A stretch of 64,000 nt of DNA from Cyclobacterium amurskyense (GCF_001050135.1 NZ_CP012040.1:1612001-1676000), one strand, 5' to 3'. Shown: positions 35,244 through 44,705, counted from the stretch's first letter. Numbers and translations: made by a program. The notes: generated by a model from the letters alone, not told the origin.

Positions 35244-35750
35244 ATGTTACAAAAAACCACCGAATACGCTATTTGTTCGCATCAGAAAGTCAACCATAAA
35301 TATGGAGACAGCGATTATGCTTACCACTTAGAAATGGTATTTACTGTTGCTCAAAAGTTTATCTATCTGATAGCAGAAGAGGATCAAGAGAATGTTTATT
35401 GCGGCTGTTGGGTTCATGACATTATAGAAGATGCCAGAGAAACCTACAACGATGTTTTACAGAACACTAATGAAACCATTGCGGAGTTGGCATTTGCCCT
35501 AACCAATGAAAAAGGGAAAAGCAGAAGCGAAAGAGCAAATGACAAATACTACCAGGAAATGCATAAAACCCCAAATGCTGTTTTCATAAAATTATGCGAT
35601 CGAATTGCCAATATAACGCATTCTAAAAGCCAGGGATCAGGTATGTACGAAAAGTATAAAAAAGAAAATGACAACTTTATACAAAAAACCTATAGACCCG
35701 AATTGGAAGACATGATCAAGCATATTGACGCTTTACTTGAAAAGGAATAA
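35244..35750 (+). CDS. Small HD hydrolase, candidate (p)ppGpp hydrolase (MESH1/SAH-like)
   Basis: 168 residues made of one HD domain. The RelA/SpoT-type signature is present: H28, HDIIEDA (H58-D59 and E62-D63), the ETIAELAFALTNEKGK segment and KLCDRIANITHSK. The HDxxED pattern and DR..N block are those of (p)ppGpp hydrolases, and no synthetase or TGS domain follows, so a small alarmone hydrolase is the best guess. A different nucleotide or phosphate ester remains possible. Monocistronic. Confidence 0.75.
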   Translation: MLQKTTEYAICSHQKVNHKYGDSDYAYHLEMVFTVAQKFIYLIAEEDQENVYCGCWVHDIIEDARETYNDVLQNTNETIAELAFALTNEKGKSRSERANDKYYQEMHKTPNAVFIKLCDRIANITHSKSQGSGMYEKYKKENDNFIQKTYRPELEDMIKHIDALLEKE

Positions 35751-35779
35751 ACAGTTACAAACCATTCCTCCTGCTACAA

Positions 35780-36508
35780 TTACCTAGATCCTTCATTGTA
35801 AATTACTGGCATTTTACCTTTCCAAGATGCCCAAAGCTCATCATCTACAATCAGTTGAGCCATCGCATGCCCTACATTTACGCGACTGGTTTTTCCTGGA
35901 TTAAAAATAGCACTTCTGATAGGTGATGTATATAGTTTGTAAACAGTGACCTTCTCTTCATTAATCAAAGAATCCGGACGGAGGACGACCCATTTTATTA
36001 GAGGGTTGTTTTGTCCAATATTTACCCTTAAATACTCTGCTGCCTCTTCGTTGTCTGAATGAGGCGGCAGCAATTTTCGAATTAAGCCAATGACTATCCT
36101 TTCCTTAAACGTAAGGGCTTCAACCAAATCCTTATTCCTGTTACCAGCAGTATTCATCAAGACAAGTTTGATAGGATTATCCGCACCGTTTCTTTCAATG
36201 GAATCACATAGCAACTGAACAGCATCCCTTACTAATTTTCTAGGCTTGCCAAATAGCCCACTCATAGACATATTGTGACCCAAGCAAGAGACTACTGCCT
36301 GACAATCCTTAATGTATCCAGCCATCTCCTCCACCCCAATCTCATTGATATTGGCAATGACAAGAGAACAATTACCCTTGTTTTTCCAGTGTTCTGGAAT
36401 ATTCCCAGTGGACCTTAGGATCACCTTAACCTCCTGACCTAATGCCAAAAGTTGTTCGACCAGTTTTCTACCTGTTGCTCCGCTGCCACCTACTACTAAA
36501 GTTTTCAT
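35780..36508 (-). CDS. Atypical SDR family NAD(P)-binding protein
   Basis: 242 residues. The dinucleotide-binding motif VVGGSGATGRKLVEQLL is followed by a Rossmann fold with SCLGHNMSM after strand 4; the typical YxxxK is absent, as in NmrA-like or atypical SDR proteins. It could reduce a flavin or act as a redox sensor. It lies 140 bp downstream of a second SDR gene on the same strand, with a hairpin between them. Confidence 0.85.
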   Translation of the reverse strand: MKTLVVGGSGATGRKLVEQLLALGQEVKVILRSTGNIPEHWKNKGNCSLVIANINEIGVEEMAGYIKDCQAVVSCLGHNMSMSGLFGKPRKLVRDAVQLLCDSIERNGADNPIKLVLMNTAGNRNKDLVEALTFKERIVIGLIRKLLPPHSDNEEAAEYLRVNIGQNNPLIKWVVLRPDSLINEEKVTVYKLYTSPIRSAIFNPGKTSRVNVGHAMAQLIVDDELWASWKGKMPVIYNEGSR

Positions 36509-36580
36509 GTTTTAGGGCTTAAATAAATGCTTGGAATATCATTCTCTTTTAAATTTTCTGCATCATTAAATAATAAAACC

Positions 36581-36600
36581 AACCGAAAAATCAATCGGTT
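36581..36600 (-). terminator. Hairpin between the two SDR genes
   Basis: Arms AACCGA and TCGGTT around an 8-base loop, followed on - by T-rich sequence. A weak intrinsic terminator for the upstream SDR gene. Confidence 0.5.
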
Positions 36601-36616
36601 TCGAATAGAATCCCTT

Positions 36617-36638
36617 CCCTTCGACTCTGCACAGGGAT
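36617..36638. repeat. Dispersed CTTCGAC...CAGGG repeat motif
   Basis: CCCTTCGACTCTGCACAGGG is a copy of a short palindromic motif seen scattered in many bacterial genomes. A related copy is at 62559-62580. Confidence 0.55.
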
Positions 36639-36648
36639 CAGCTAGGTT

Positions 36649-37515
36649 TTACTCCTTTTTCATTCGGTCCACTTCTTGGTTAAAAAAATCTTCAAGCCGC
36701 TTTGTTCCATACTGGGTGGCGATATTGTCCTCCGCCATAGCTGTTAAGAAAAATTCAATCGGCCCATAGGTTTTTGAAGAAGTAAAAGTCCGCAAAGCAC
36801 CAATTGTCAAACGTCTTGTCCAATCGGGCAGGTGAAGGATTTTTATAGGTTTACCCCAGGCTTTTAAAGCAAGTGCAGCCAACTCATTTTGGCTTAAAAT
36901 ATCTTGTCCTCCAACAGTGGCCTCCTTTTCTCCGGAAATCATTTTATCAACGCACACTTTTGCCAAATCCTCTCCATCAATGGGATTCAGTTTGAAATTG
37001 CCATCACCAAATAAATATACCCTGCCGCCTTTGGCCATTTGTAAAAAATCTTTCATGTCTGAAAAAAATCCATTTGGCCGAAGCACACAGTAGGTAATGT
37101 TTGCATCTTTTAGTTCCTCTACAAATTTTTCCTTGGCTTCAAAAATCTTTAAATGTTTTAGTTTATCCCCATTGATAGCTGAGATGTATTGAAATGATGC
37201 TACTCCATCATGTAAGGCCTCCTTCAATAAATTGGAATTGCCTTGGTAATCAACATCCATATAGGTCAAACCATCCTTCTGCCGGGTGATCCCAATGGTA
37301 GAAAAAACCCAATCTATTCCTTTGGCTATTCCTTTCAGACTTTTCGGATCAGTAACCTCACCAATAAAAAAATCATCTACAGATTCAAACTTATCTTTTT
37401 GCTGTTCATTTCTAATGAGCGCCCTCACCCAATAACCTCTTTTTTTAAGTTCCTTTACCAAGTACTGACCCAAATATCCAGTTGCCCCTGCTACCAATAC
37501 TTTCTTTGTATTCAT
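36649..37515 (-). CDS. NmrA-like SDR family NAD(P)-binding protein
   Basis: 288 residues. VAGATGYLGQYLVKELKKRG is the NAD(P)-binding loop, STIGITRQKDG follows strand 4, and SFQYISAINGDKLKH and CVLRPNGFFSDM complete the fold. The family covers complex I assembly factor NDUFA9-like and ylmG/NmrA-like proteins; the enzymatic role is unclear. With the second SDR gene it forms a short - operon or gene pair. Confidence 0.88.
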   Translation of the reverse strand: MNTKKVLVAGATGYLGQYLVKELKKRGYWVRALIRNEQQKDKFESVDDFFIGEVTDPKSLKGIAKGIDWVFSTIGITRQKDGLTYMDVDYQGNSNLLKEALHDGVASFQYISAINGDKLKHLKIFEAKEKFVEELKDANITYCVLRPNGFFSDMKDFLQMAKGGRVYLFGDGNFKLNPIDGEDLAKVCVDKMISGEKEATVGGQDILSQNELAALALKAWGKPIKILHLPDWTRRLTIGALRTFTSSKTYGPIEFFLTAMAEDNIATQYGTKRLEDFFNQEVDRMKKE

Positions 37516-37810
37516 CTTTAGACTATTAAGAAATGGTGGTTTTAATTTGAATTGTCTACGAATAAAATCTAAAATAGGATTTCAAATTCAATCAGAAATG
37601 TAATGATTCATTAAAGAACCAAGCCTGATTGCGAGACTATTTAAAACTAGCATGAATTTAATACTAAAGCCTTTGCAAAGAAGTAAGCCAAATCACCCAA
37701 TAGCCTTTATAATTTCGGATGAAATCCCTTCAAAAAATGAAAATTAATGAAATTAGAATCCTTTTCTCCTTTTACGGAACCTTATATACTCCAAGATGGG
37801 TTGACCTTTC

Positions 37811-39001
37811 ATGACTTTTAGCAGTACCATAAGCAGTTTAAAGGACAAAACAAGTAATCATTGGCTTGTATTGGGTATTTTATTGGTGTCCTTTAATCTA
37901 AGGCCATCCATTACTGCCGTTGGTCCACTTATTCCTTTTATCCGGGAGGAAATGTCTCTTTCACATGGCCTTGCGGGATTTCTTACAACGCTACCATTGC
38001 TTAGTTTTGCTGTTTTCTCTCTATTTTCCGCAGCCATTGGAGACTATTTTGGCAAGGCCAAGGCCATTTTTCTCGGGCTTCTTGTCTTAGGCATCGGTTC
38101 GCTTATTAGAGTTTCCGCTGGCCCTCTAGCCCTTTTTGTAGGCACCGCACTTACTGGCATAGGTATAGTTATCTGCAATGTTTTGCTTATTCCTTTGGTA
38201 AAGGCAAGAATGCCTAAGAAAACTGGAGCTGTTACGGGAATGTACAGCACTGGTATGTCTTTGATGGCAGCCGTCGCCACTGCATTAAGCGTCCCCTTGG
38301 CCATTGACCTTGGCTGGGGCTGGAGAGGGTCACTGCTATTTTGGAGCTCTTTGCTTTTTGTCGCCCTTATCGCTTGGTGGCCACAACTTAAATTAAGCCC
38401 TAAACCAAAGGTAAAGCCTGAAAAAACCAGTAAATCCGTGTGGAAATCAAGACTGGCATGGCAAGTAACAATGTTTATGGGCATCCAATCCTTCCTGTTT
38501 TTCACCCTGGTGACCTGGCTTCCGGATATGATGATAGAAAGAGGCTTGTCTCCAGTAGAAGCTGGATTGACGGCTTCTTTGATGCAAGTTGTAGGATTGA
38601 CAGGTACATTTGTTGCCCCATTCATCGCTGTCAGGTACCAACAACAATCCACCTTCAATATGTCCATAGGCATTTTATATATTGTAGGTTTTGCCAGTTT
38701 ATTTATCCCTATTCTATGGCTAAATATATTAAGCATTGGACTGGTAGGATTGGGAATGGGGGCTAGTATCAGTCTGGCTTATACTCTGATTACCCTTAGA
38801 ACAAAAGGGGATAATTACACCTCAGCCTTATCCGGTATGGCACAGTCTGCAGGTTATTTCTTGGCAGCTTTTGGTCCTATGTTATTTGGTATGGCCTTTG
38901 ATATTTGGCACAACTGGGACATGTTGATCTACTTGATGGTATTGGCCTCCTGTATGTTTACCTATTTCGGATATTTTGCGGGAAAGGACAAAACAATTTA
39001 A
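37811..39001 (+). CDS. MFS transporter, CynX/NimT-like
   Basis: 396 residues, about 12 TM helices. The start NHWLVLGILLVSFNLRPSITAVGPLI is typical of CynX/NimT (cyanate/nitroimidazole) transporters; the loop after TM2 is GDYFGKAKAIFLG instead of a full MFS motif A. Substrate unknown. The gene stands alone after a 295 bp divergent gap. Confidence 0.9.
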   Translation: MTFSSTISSLKDKTSNHWLVLGILLVSFNLRPSITAVGPLIPFIREEMSLSHGLAGFLTTLPLLSFAVFSLFSAAIGDYFGKAKAIFLGLLVLGIGSLIRVSAGPLALFVGTALTGIGIVICNVLLIPLVKARMPKKTGAVTGMYSTGMSLMAAVATALSVPLAIDLGWGWRGSLLFWSSLLFVALIAWWPQLKLSPKPKVKPEKTSKSVWKSRLAWQVTMFMGIQSFLFFTLVTWLPDMMIERGLSPVEAGLTASLMQVVGLTGTFVAPFIAVRYQQQSTFNMSIGILYIVGFASLFIPILWLNILSIGLVGLGMGASISLAYTLITLRTKGDNYTSALSGMAQSAGYFLAAFGPMLFGMAFDIWHNWDMLIYLMVLASCMFTYFGYFAGKDKTI

Positions 39002-39310
39002 CCAAGATCTCGCACTTTATTATTCCTCTTTTAGTCCAAAGATCAGTTGGTCAAAGGGCATTGATATGCACCCTTTGTCTTCATCTAACTAGGGGCAAAA
39101 AAAAGGTTTAAATAATTTCAGTTATTAGCCAACAGATTTCCTGCTTTTGAAGGGAATGCATTAAAGGCCAAATGGTCCACCCCCTATTGCTGACCTAACA
39201 ATTAACATTAATAAAACCCTATAAATGAACTTATTACAACTATTGTAAAATAATTATAAAAATCAGTTTACTTTACTTACTTTTGCCTGCTCTAACCTTT
39301 CAGTATTCTC
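39002..39310 (+). other. Intergenic region upstream of the DUF2179 gene
   Basis: 309 bp without an ORF. A -7 box TACTTTTG at 39278-39285 fits TAnnTTTG and would place transcription start about 20 bp before ATG 39311; no TTTG lies at the right distance upstream, so the promoter is tentative. Confidence 0.45.
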
Positions 39311-39913
39311 ATGCAAGAATTTTTTGAATCCATTGGTATTTCCACACCTGTTTTTGATTATCTGGTGATGCCTCTATTGATCTTCTTTGCCAGGGTAGTG
39401 GATGTTTCCATCAACACGCTGAGGATTATGTTTGTGCTTAATGGCAAAAAGACCGTAGCTCCTATTTTAGGCTTTTTTGAAGCCCTTATATGGTTATTGG
39501 CTATAGGACAAATCTTCCAAAACATCAGTAACCCCATGTCCTACGTGGCTTATGCAGGTGGTTTTGCAACAGGCACCTATGTTGGCATGGTCATAGAGGA
39601 AAGGCTCGCACTAGGCAGAGTACTTGTGAGAGTAATCACTCCAGAACCTTTGCCAGAGCTTGTAGAGTACATGAAAGAAAAAGGGTACAGATTTACCTCT
39701 GTGGGAGCGGAAGGACGATATGGAAAAGTAATATTGATGTTTACTGTCATCAAAAGAGAAATGCTTAAAAGCTTTATCGGCAAACTTAAAGAAAGTCATG
39801 AAAAGGCCTTCTATACCATTGAGAGTGTGAAACGAATTTCGGAGGATGACTTGAACATAATGGAAGACAGACCTAGATTCACTAGCCGCCTAAGAAGTAT
39901 CATAAGGAAATAA
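39311..39913 (+). CDS. DUF2179/UPF0316 membrane protein
   Basis: 200 residues. Three N-terminal TM helices (LVMPLLIFFARVVDVSINTL) and the YAGGFATGTYVGMVIEERLA segment belong to the UPF0316 (DUF5698) family, followed by the cytoplasmic DUF2179 domain (EYMKEKGYRFTSVGAEG, ILMFTVIKREM). DUF2179 is a ferredoxin-like fold seen in proteins suspected to bind nucleotides. Function unknown. It converges with mtgA 9 bp away. Confidence 0.9.
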   Translation: MQEFFESIGISTPVFDYLVMPLLIFFARVVDVSINTLRIMFVLNGKKTVAPILGFFEALIWLLAIGQIFQNISNPMSYVAYAGGFATGTYVGMVIEERLALGRVLVRVITPEPLPELVEYMKEKGYRFTSVGAEGRYGKVILMFTVIKREMLKSFIGKLKESHEKAFYTIESVKRISEDDLNIMEDRPRFTSRLRSIIRK

Positions 39914-39922
39914 TTCCAAACC

Positions 39923-40609
39923 TTACTCTTCAAATTTCACTTCTCCCAGGTTCCTCATATTCCTCAATATCCAAGCTTGTCTTTTTTTGATATAAGCAGT
40001 GGGCTTGTCGGGCCTCCACCTAATCGGGTTGGGGAGTACAGCTGCAATTAAAGCCGCTTCCTGCCGGGTTAATTTAGATGCTGGTTTCTTGAAATAATAT
40101 TGAGCGGCAGCCTCTGCACCATAAATCCCATCTCCCATTTCTATCACATTCAGGTATACTTCAAGAATCCTTTCTTTGCCCCACAAAAACTCAATTAAAA
40201 CAGTGAAATAGGCTTCAATCCCCTTTCTAATAAAATTTCTTCCAGGCCATAAGAATACATTCTTGGCTGCCTGATTGGAAATGGTACTTCCCCCTCTTAA
40301 CTGCTTTCCTGTTTTGTTACCTTCAAAGGCCTTTTCTATGGCTTCCCAATCAAATCCACTGTGTGTCAAAAATTTCTGGTCTTCAGCAGCGACTACCGCC
40401 AAGTACAAATGAGGAGAAATATTTTCAATAGGCTCCCAGTCCTTCTTAAAAGCAAGGCTTTTGTCTTTTAAAATAGCTTGTTCCGCCGTTCTAATCCCCA
40501 TTAAAGGCGTAAAATAAACTGGAAAAACGCTCAATAAAGCGACCAATACTATTGAGCCTACAAACAAGGCTAGCGACACCTTTCCTACCCAAGCAATTAT
40601 TTTCTTCAA
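39923..40609 (-). CDS. mtgA: Monofunctional peptidoglycan glycosyltransferase
   Basis: 228 residues. One N-terminal TM helix, then the GT51 motifs in order: AAEDQKFLTHSGFDW (catalytic Glu), GGSTISNQAAKNVFLWPGR, KERILEVYLNVIEMGDGIYG and ALIAAVLPNPIRW. No transpeptidase domain. It polymerises lipid II glycan chains at the inner membrane. The length is usual for MtgA. Confidence 0.95.
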   Translation of the reverse strand: MKKIIAWVGKVSLALFVGSIVLVALLSVFPVYFTPLMGIRTAEQAILKDKSLAFKKDWEPIENISPHLYLAVVAAEDQKFLTHSGFDWEAIEKAFEGNKTGKQLRGGSTISNQAAKNVFLWPGRNFIRKGIEAYFTVLIEFLWGKERILEVYLNVIEMGDGIYGAEAAAQYYFKKPASKLTRQEAALIAAVLPNPIRWRPDKPTAYIKKRQAWILRNMRNLGEVKFEE

Positions 40610-40705
40610 AGAATGAATGTTTAATAAATTAAGCCACTAACAATTAAAAGCCTATCCTTCAATCCCTTAGAAGGCACCTTTTCCTTCTAATCAAAATTTA
40701 GACCA

Positions 40706-40747
40706 TAAAAAAGGCTTTTGAAGCAAGGAATAACTTCAAAAGCCTTT
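40706..40747 (-). terminator. Intrinsic terminator downstream of hflX
   Basis: A 14 bp stem (AAAGGCTTTTGAAG with CTTCAAAAGCCTTT) around a 10-base loop, with a T tract on - (A run at 40706-40712). Confidence 0.8.
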
Positions 40748-40799
40748 AGATGCCCCATGTACTCCGATTAAAATAACATCAGATCTCAAGGGGCATGTA

Positions 40800-40848
40800 T
40801 TAAACCCGAAATATGCAATAGACATTCTATTACATAATCCGTGTTAAA
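40800..40848. repeat. REP-like palindromic repeat, copy 3
   Basis: Nearly identical to the copy at 19609-19656, with GACATTC replacing GAAATTC in the centre and a GTGTT end. Extragenic. Confidence 0.8.
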
Positions 40849-40926
40849 TCAATAATTAAAATCTTACCGGCTTTAAATTCTTCTAACCCTTTTACAAGGT
40901 TAAAAACCCAATTCAATCATGATAAC

Positions 40927-42192
40927 TCAATCCTCTTCAGGAAATTGTGACATGTCCAACACTTCATCAGCAAGGTAGTGAGGATACATTTTCTTATGAA
41001 TCTTCTTTACTTCTGCTGTAATGCTTGTTCTAAACCCTTCAATATTGGTTGCGTTTTCGGCGGCCATAAATACCGGCTTGATGGCCGATTTCTTCGCATA
41101 ACTCGCTTCCAATTTATCAAAATCAATAAAATTGGCCTGCTCCACTTCAAATTCCGACATTTCCATCAGTACTTCCTCTGAAGGCATTTTAGGAGCGATG
41201 TCAATTTTGTTGAAAACCATTATCATTGGCTTATCACCTGCACCCAATTCACTCAGGGTTTGATTGACAACAGCTATCTGATCTTCAAAACTGGGATGAG
41301 AAATATCCACCACATGAACCAAAAGATCTGCTTCTTCTATTTCAGAGAGGGTAGATTTAAAGGACTCAATAAGGTGAGTAGGTAATTTCCTAATAAAACC
41401 TACTGTATCAGAAATCAAGAAAGGAATATTCTCCAGCACTACTTTTCTCACAGTAGAATCTACCGTTGCAAAGAGTTTGTTTTCTGCTAGAATATTTTCT
41501 TTAGTCAATAGGTTCATCAAAGTACTTTTCCCCACATTGGTATATCCTACCAATGCTACCCTCACAATGCCTCCTCTACTTTTTCTCTGCGTCTGTCCTT
41601 GCTTCTCAATTTTCTTAAGCTTCTCTCTTAGGATATCAATTTTTCTGCGGATATCTCGCTTATCCGTTTCTATTTCTTTTTCACCAGCACCACCACGGGT
41701 TGCGGTCCCTCCTCTTTGACGCTCAAGGTGGGTCCACATTCGGGTAAGCCTAGGGAGTAGGTATTGAAATCGAGCCAATTCCACTTGGGTTTTGGCTTGA
41801 GCGGTTTGTGCCCTGCTTAAGAAGATATCCAAAATCAACATGGATCTATCGTAAATTTTGATCTTCAATTCATTCTCCAGCACCTTTACCTGAGAGGGGC
41901 TCAGGTCCTCATCAAAGATGACCATATCCACCGCGAAATATTCGATATAAGCTTTAATATCCTCAAGTTTACCAGAGCCTACAAAAGACCGGGTATCAGG
42001 TTTATCCATTCTCTGGGTAAACCGATGAATGGCTTTTGCCCCCAAGGTTTCTGTCAGAAAGGCCAACTCATCCAAATGTTCATGAACCAAGGCCTCAGTT
42101 TCATTCTGATGGATAAGTGCCACCAAAATAGCGGTCTCTTCCTTTGGAGAGGTATCTACTAATTTTGCTAATTTTCTACTGTGTTTACTCAT
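40927..42192 (-). CDS. hflX: GTPase HflX
   Basis: 421 residues. The N-terminal HflX domain (RMDKPDTRSFVGSGKLEDIK, VIFDEDLSPSQVKVLENEL, DRSMLILDIFLSRAQTA) and the Arg/Gly-rich linker are followed by the G domain: G1 GYTNVGKSTLMNLL, G3 DTVGFIRKLPTHLIE, G4 FNKID. HflX is a ribosome-splitting factor that rescues stalled 70S ribosomes during stress. A short extension with the CheY-like tail PHYLADEVLDMSQFPEED follows. Monocistronic. Confidence 0.96.
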   Translation of the reverse strand: MSKHSRKLAKLVDTSPKEETAILVALIHQNETEALVHEHLDELAFLTETLGAKAIHRFTQRMDKPDTRSFVGSGKLEDIKAYIEYFAVDMVIFDEDLSPSQVKVLENELKIKIYDRSMLILDIFLSRAQTAQAKTQVELARFQYLLPRLTRMWTHLERQRGGTATRGGAGEKEIETDKRDIRRKIDILREKLKKIEKQGQTQRKSRGGIVRVALVGYTNVGKSTLMNLLTKENILAENKLFATVDSTVRKVVLENIPFLISDTVGFIRKLPTHLIESFKSTLSEIEEADLLVHVVDISHPSFEDQIAVVNQTLSELGAGDKPMIMVFNKIDIAPKMPSEEVLMEMSEFEVEQANFIDFDKLEASYAKKSAIKPVFMAAENATNIEGFRTSITAEVKKIHKKMYPHYLADEVLDMSQFPEED

Positions 42193-42410
42193 TCAGAAAG
42201 TATAATTCTATCTTTTTTTAATTCAGTAAATCATAACGCATTCTGGCGGCAATAGATTCACTATCAATTAAATTAAATTACTCTGCTCTAGGATCCCTCT
42301 TTACTTTATTTTCTTTTTACTCCCAACTTTAAAAATTCATTTTAAAATTTTATATCTTCAAAAGATATTTACGAATTTACACCGTTTTTTAAAATTATAA
42401 ATCCAAAGGT

Positions 42411-42962
42411 ATGGAAATCAGGGAAACGCCTATTAAAGATGTATATGAAATCTACCCAAAAGTATTTAAAGATGCAAGGGGTTATTTTTTGGAAAGTTAT
42501 CGTCAGGACAAATTTGAAAGTAAAGGTTTAAACACCAACTGGGTACAAGACAATCAATCCTATTCAGAAGCTGGAATTGTAAGAGGCCTCCATTTTCAGA
42601 CTGGAGCTCATGCACAAGCCAAACTTGTCAGGGTTATTAGTGGCAAGGTTTTGGATGTTTGTGTAGACCTTAGGAAAGGGTCAGCCACTTATGGGAAATT
42701 TCATTCCGTGGTATTGGATGAAAAACTTCAAAACATGCTGTATGTACCTACTGGTTTTGCCCATGGATTTGCAGTTTTAGAAGCAGCCGTATTCACCTAC
42801 AAATGTTCAAACTTGTACAATAAAGAAAGTGAAGGTGGAATTATTTGGAATGATAAACAGTTAAACATTGATTGGGGAGTCGATGAACCACTACTTTCTG
42901 ATAAAGACCAATTGTGGCCTGACATTGAAAAATTCACAGAAATAAGCAAAGGAGGACTTTAA
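42411..42962 (+). CDS. rfbC: dTDP-4-dehydrorhamnose 3,5-epimerase
   Basis: 183 residues. Cupin fold with the RmlC catalytic His in GIVRGLHFQ, KLVRVISGKVLDVCVDLRKG and YVPTGFAHGFAVLE followed by a catalytic Tyr region (VFTYKCSNLYNKE). It makes dTDP-4-keto-L-rhamnose for surface polysaccharides in the cytoplasm. The rest of the rml pathway is not in the window. Its stop overlaps the next start (TAATG). Confidence 0.94.
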   Translation: MEIRETPIKDVYEIYPKVFKDARGYFLESYRQDKFESKGLNTNWVQDNQSYSEAGIVRGLHFQTGAHAQAKLVRVISGKVLDVCVDLRKGSATYGKFHSVVLDEKLQNMLYVPTGFAHGFAVLEAAVFTYKCSNLYNKESEGGIIWNDKQLNIDWGVDEPLLSDKDQLWPDIEKFTEISKGGL

Positions 42963-43717
42963 TGTCTATCATTAAACTATTCAGAAAATTTAAAAATTCA
43001 TCAAATGACAAGCCACTTGACCTTAGTTGGGTGGAAACAGACATGCACAGTCATTTGATTCCAGGCATAGATGATGGTTCACAAAAAATGGAAGAATCCA
43101 TTGAGCTGATCACCAGGCTTTCGGGCTATGGCTTCAAGAAGCTCATCATCACGCCACATATCATGAGTGAGTTTTTCAAAAACACACCTGAGATCATCAA
43201 TGCGGGTTTAGAGAAACTCAAATTGGCAGTAAAAGAGGCTGGAATTGACATTGAGTTGGAAGCTGCTGCAGAATATTACCTGGATGAAGTTTTGTACGAA
43301 AAAGTGGAAAACAAAGAGCCACTTCTTCATTTCGGCAGCAACAAGATGGTGCTTGTAGAGACTGGTTTTATGAGCAAACCTCCCATTCTTTTGGAAACAT
43401 TTTTCAAAATGGAAATGTTAGGTTATCAGCCTATATTTGCACATCCAGAAAGGTACATGTACTTGCACCAAGAATCCGACACCTTGGAATCTTTGGTGGA
43501 TAGGAACATTCCTTTTCAGCTTAACTTGCTTTCTCTGACTGGTTATTATTCCAAAGGAGTCAAAAAATTTGCTGAAAAATTGATTGACAAGGGTTTAGTG
43601 AAATTAGTAGGCACTGATTGTCACAACGAAAAATACCTTGATGCCATGGAAAGGTTGCCACATAGTAAATACTTTGACAAATTGCAGGAATTGGATTTGT
43701 GGAATAAAAATTTATAA
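42962..43717 (+). CDS. CpsB/CapC-type PHP-domain protein-tyrosine phosphatase
   Basis: 251 residues. PHP metal-site motifs: DMHSHLIPGIDDGS, IITPHIMSEF, FAHPERY and VGTDCHNE. In Gram-positives and some Bacteroidota this family dephosphorylates the tyrosine kinase that controls capsule or exopolysaccharide export. It overlaps rfbC by one base and is followed 25 bp later by an epimerase, so it is part of a surface-sugar operon. The partner kinase is not in the window. Confidence 0.92.
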   Translation: MSIIKLFRKFKNSSNDKPLDLSWVETDMHSHLIPGIDDGSQKMEESIELITRLSGYGFKKLIITPHIMSEFFKNTPEIINAGLEKLKLAVKEAGIDIELEAAAEYYLDEVLYEKVENKEPLLHFGSNKMVLVETGFMSKPPILLETFFKMEMLGYQPIFAHPERYMYLHQESDTLESLVDRNIPFQLNLLSLTGYYSKGVKKFAEKLIDKGLVKLVGTDCHNEKYLDAMERLPHSKYFDKLQELDLWNKNL

Positions 43718-43742
43718 CAACAACCTGTAAGCGTTATTGCGT

Positions 43743-44705
43743 GTGAAAAAAATATTGATTACCGGCATTACCGGACTTTTGGGAAGCTATCTAGCGAAAA
43801 GCTATGCTGGTGAGGCAAAACTATCAGGTCTCAAAAGACCAAGTAGCAGCACGGCACTTCTCGGAGACTTATCCACTCAGGTTCAATGGTATGAAGGTGA
43901 AATCACAGATGTAGAATTACTCATTGAGGCTTGCAAGGATCAGGACCTGGTTATCCATGCTGCCGGCATGGTTTCCTTTGATGAATCCAAAAAGGAGGCC
44001 TTATTGAAAACCAATGCGCAAGGAACTGCTTGCCTGGTCAATGCCATGCTTTCTACCAACTGCAAAAACCTGGTTTTTATAAGTTCGGTGGCGGCACTTG
44101 GAAAGGACAATATTCCTATCATCAATGAAAATCAAAAATGGGTCAATTCCACAATGAATACTCCCTATGCAATTTCCAAGCATCTTGCAGAACTTGAAGT
44201 ATGGAGAGGTGCTCAGGAAGGTCTTGAAGTGATGGTTTTCAATCCATCCGTACTCCTCGCTAAAGTAGGAGATGAAAGAAGCAGCAGTCAGATATACCGC
44301 TATGTTTTAGATGGCCACAGTTATTATCCAACTGGACACATCAATTACATTGACATAAGAGATGCTGTTTCGCTTATCCATTCCATAATCACCTCAGAAT
44401 CCTGGGGCAACCGATACATTATCAACAAAGAAGCCGTTCCATATGAGAAATTCTTTAAGGAAATGTCTACTGAATTCAAACTAACAGCTCCCAAAAAACC
44501 TTTAAATAACTGGATGGCCAAATTGGTCGTTAATTGGTCTATGTTTTACAATTATTTTGCCGCAAACAAAATTCCTATTTCGCGGCAAACGATTCAAAAT
44601 GCACAAACCAAAATCAGCTATGACAACACTAAAGTAAATGAATTAACGAATTTTACCTATACACCTTTGAAGGATACATTTAAATGGGCGATGTCAGAAA
44701 ATTAA
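43743..44705 (+). CDS. NAD-dependent epimerase/dehydratase (extended SDR)
   Basis: About 320 residues from a GTG at 43743 (TTG 43737 is in frame just before it). GITGLLGSYLAK is the nucleotide loop, HAAGMVSFDE follows strand 4, SSVAALG contains the Ser, and YAISKHLAELE is the YxxxK active site. Likely acts on a nucleotide sugar or a lipid-linked or steroid-like substrate; not resolvable. Third gene of the rfbC group. Confidence 0.88.
   Translation: MKKILITGITGLLGSYLAKSYAGEAKLSGLKRPSSSTALLGDLSTQVQWYEGEITDVELLIEACKDQDLVIHAAGMVSFDESKKEALLKTNAQGTACLVNAMLSTNCKNLVFISSVAALGKDNIPIINENQKWVNSTMNTPYAISKHLAELEVWRGAQEGLEVMVFNPSVLLAKVGDERSSSQIYRYVLDGHSYYPTGHINYIDIRDAVSLIHSIITSESWGNRYIINKEAVPYEKFFKEMSTEFKLTAPKKPLNNWMAKLVVNWSMFYNYFAANKIPISRQTIQNAQTKISYDNTKVNELTNFTYTPLKDTFKWAMSEN

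Larger units (their letters stand above)
40610..40926. other. Intergenic region with terminator, large hairpin and REP
   Basis: 317 bp between mtgA and hflX, both on -. Besides the hflX terminator and the REP it holds an inverted repeat ATGCCCC/GGGGCAT at 40750-40798 that encloses about 35 bases. Confidence 0.55.

Noticed and set aside
36527..36769. Short ORF on + containing PFDSAQG
   Set aside because: The peptide comes from the dispersed CTTCGAC repeat and from the antisense of the SDR gene.
35780..37515. One SDR gene split by a frameshift
   Set aside because: Each ORF has its own complete N-terminal NAD(P)-binding loop, so they are two genes.
38044..38736. 230-codon ORF on the - strand
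   Set aside because: It lies entirely within the MFS transporter gene, lacks any domain pattern and shows the antisense look of hydrophobic codons.
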